NCBI GenBank assembly: GCA_964369685.1
Contig: CAYJFB010000018.1
Span: forward strand, 1-41,810
Source of the DNA: Avidesulfovibrio sp964369685
GTDB taxonomy: Bacteria > Desulfobacterota > Desulfovibrionia > Desulfovibrionales > Desulfovibrionaceae
Reading direction: 5' to 3'
DNA length: 41,810 nt
In this document: positions 40,877 to 41,810 of the stretch, in pieces
Position numbering within the stretch: the stretch's first letter is position 1
Layout of the letters: every line of letters starts with the position of its first letter
Position numbers and translations under genes: made by a program
Notes under the pieces: model-generated
What the model was told of the DNA's origin: nothing
Database searches by the model: none
What the model saw: the letters and a program-made list of their open reading frames with translations, nothing else

Positions 40877-41737
40877 ATGCCCGCCTACGGAGAGTTGATG
40901 ATTGTGGTGAGTCCGCAAGGACGGCGGCGGATTCGCCGTGTGGAAGAAAACCAAGATATGCACACCCAAGAAGGCGTCTTGGCCATGAGTGACGTGGTGC
41001 AAGCAAACTATGGTTCGGAAGTGTTGACTTCGCTTGGGATTCCTTTTCGGATTTTGCGTCCCACGTTGGCAGATCTTCTGACCGGTGTAAAACGACAAAC
41101 ACAAATTCTCTATCCCAAAGATATCGGGTATATTTGTACACGCCTTGGCGTCGGACAAGGGCGTACAATCATTGAAGCGGGTACAGGATCAGGCAGTTTA
41201 ACCATTGCCTTGTCCTGGTTTTCGGGCACAAGCGGACACATTCATACCTTTGAAGCTCGCGAAGAATTTCATAAACTCGCACGACGTAACCTCGAATGGG
41301 CAGGCGTTGGAGAAAACGTGACCATGCACTGCCACGACATCGCCAACGGCTTTGACGGGGTGACCAATGCCGATGGGCTTTTCTTGGATGTACGCACGCC
41401 TTGGGAATATTTGCAACACATTCCTGCGGCCGTCACCCCGGGTGCCATGTTGGCTTTTTTGTTGCCGACAACAGACCAAGTGAGTCAATTGCTCCTTGGG
41501 CTGGAACAAGGCCCGTTTGAAGAACAAGAAGTCTGTGAATTGCTCCTGCGGCCATGGAAACCGATTGCCGACCGCTTGCGCCCTGCCGATAGAATGAACG
41601 CGCATACAGGCTTTCTTGTGTTTGCACGATTGCAAGAACGCTCTGCCAATTGGGACGCGTCGCGTAAACTCGGTACAAGAGAGCGCAAACAAGAAGCCGC
41701 TCGCCAAGAACGCCTCACAGACAATATGGAAGAATAA
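40877..41737 (+). CDS. trmI: tRNA (adenine-N1)-methyltransferase, TrmI family
   Basis: A 286-residue SAM-dependent methyltransferase that probably makes m1A58 in the T-loop of tRNA. Marks: RILRPTLADLLTGVKRQTQILYPKDIGYI and motif I IEAGTGSGSLTIALSW, then FEAREEFHKLARRNLEWAG and GLFLDVRTPWEYL. The C-terminal tail is basic. ATG 40877 is preceded by AAGACAAGGATTGTT. The 180 bases between nadB and this gene hold no other convincing gene. A hairpin element begins 34 bases after the stop. Confidence 0.9.
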   Translation: MPAYGELMIVVSPQGRRRIRRVEENQDMHTQEGVLAMSDVVQANYGSEVLTSLGIPFRILRPTLADLLTGVKRQTQILYPKDIGYICTRLGVGQGRTIIEAGTGSGSLTIALSWFSGTSGHIHTFEAREEFHKLARRNLEWAGVGENVTMHCHDIANGFDGVTNADGLFLDVRTPWEYLQHIPAAVTPGAMLAFLLPTTDQVSQLLLGLEQGPFEEQEVCELLLRPWKPIADRLRPADRMNAHTGFLVFARLQERSANWDASRKLGTRERKQEAARQERLTDNMEE

Positions 41738-41770
41738 TACGTTTGGAGAGGTATTGGGGAGAATGTATTA

Positions 41771-41810
41771 CGGGGGGGAACCACAAGGAGCACAGCTCCT
41801 TGAGGTTCCC
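41771..41810 (+). repeat. G-run hairpin at the window edge
   Basis: Seven G run into GGGAACC, which pairs with GGTTCCC at the very end (41804-41810), enclosing CAAGGAGC / GCTCCTTG (41784-41791 and 41795-41802). This looks like the G-run module of the intergenic element family, cut before its expected C-run. Confidence 0.55.

Noticed and set aside
1..41810. CRISPR arrays, insertion sequences, integrases, toxin-antitoxin or restriction genes
   Set aside because: No regularly spaced repeats, transposase or nuclease signatures were found on either strand; the only mobile remnants are the phage-type genes at the left edge.

Overview
The window is a bacterial chromosome segment with roughly balanced base composition. 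It most likely comes from the Desulfovibrionaceae (Desulfovibrio and relatives). The main support is gene order: yceD-rpmF-plsX-fabH-fabG-acpP-fabF-glyA-dCMP deaminase-ribD-ribE-ribBA-ribH-nusB is, from general knowledge, the order seen in Desulfovibrio. Class I KARI, fused IspDF, fused RibBA, a nadC-nadA-nadB cluster and a small RRM protein fit the same group. TGA is an ordinary stop in host genes such as plsX.

Layout. (1) 1-600: a decayed prophage fragment on the minus strand (AlpA-like regulator, a short phage-type gene, the start of a third gene). Two genes carry an in-frame TGA where Trp is expected. (2) 760-2163: an aldo/keto reductase with a fibronectin-III-like tail. (3) 2327-3316: ilvC on the minus strand. 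(4) 3628-16270: a long plus-strand run for fatty-acid/phospholipid synthesis, one-carbon and dCMP metabolism, riboflavin synthesis and NusB, starting from a near-consensus promoter at 3511-3539. (5) hemL, a convergent lipoprotein, tRNA-Val(GAC), then thrS-infC, with infC apparently starting at an AUC codon. (6) 21.7-29.9 kb: a minus-strand block with an RRM protein, dtd, ispDF, an EF-G, a HisD-like protein, a TrmH-family methyltransferase and a periplasmic binding protein. (7) An assembly gap of 100 N at 30159-30258 whose two edges are the same 55 bases. (8) A DUF1963 protein, a DUF4139 protein, a GGDEF protein and MgtE. (9) The NAD cluster nadC-nadA-nadB and a TrmI-type tRNA methyltransferase.

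The genes are mostly housekeeping. The fab genes make acyl-ACP used by PlsX. The rib genes form a complete route from GTP and ribulose-5-phosphate to riboflavin, apart from the phosphatase step. NadB and NadA make quinolinate that NadC converts to NaMN. I see no defence system, CRISPR array, secondary-metabolite cluster or intact mobile element.

The least explained signal lies between genes. A recurrent modular element follows several stop codons: a T-run, a G5 hairpin, a second C5 run, a CTGCGGCG box, a long hairpin of variable sequence and a CTCTGAGAGTC box. Fuller copies lie at 2187-2321, 21558-21672 and 30001-30108. Reduced relatives lie at 11132-11174, 33350-33382 and the right window edge. 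Other points of note are the AUC start of infC, loss of rpmI-rplT after infC, the TGA-at-Trp phage genes, and a GGDEF gene whose last codons are its neighbour's 3' hairpin.
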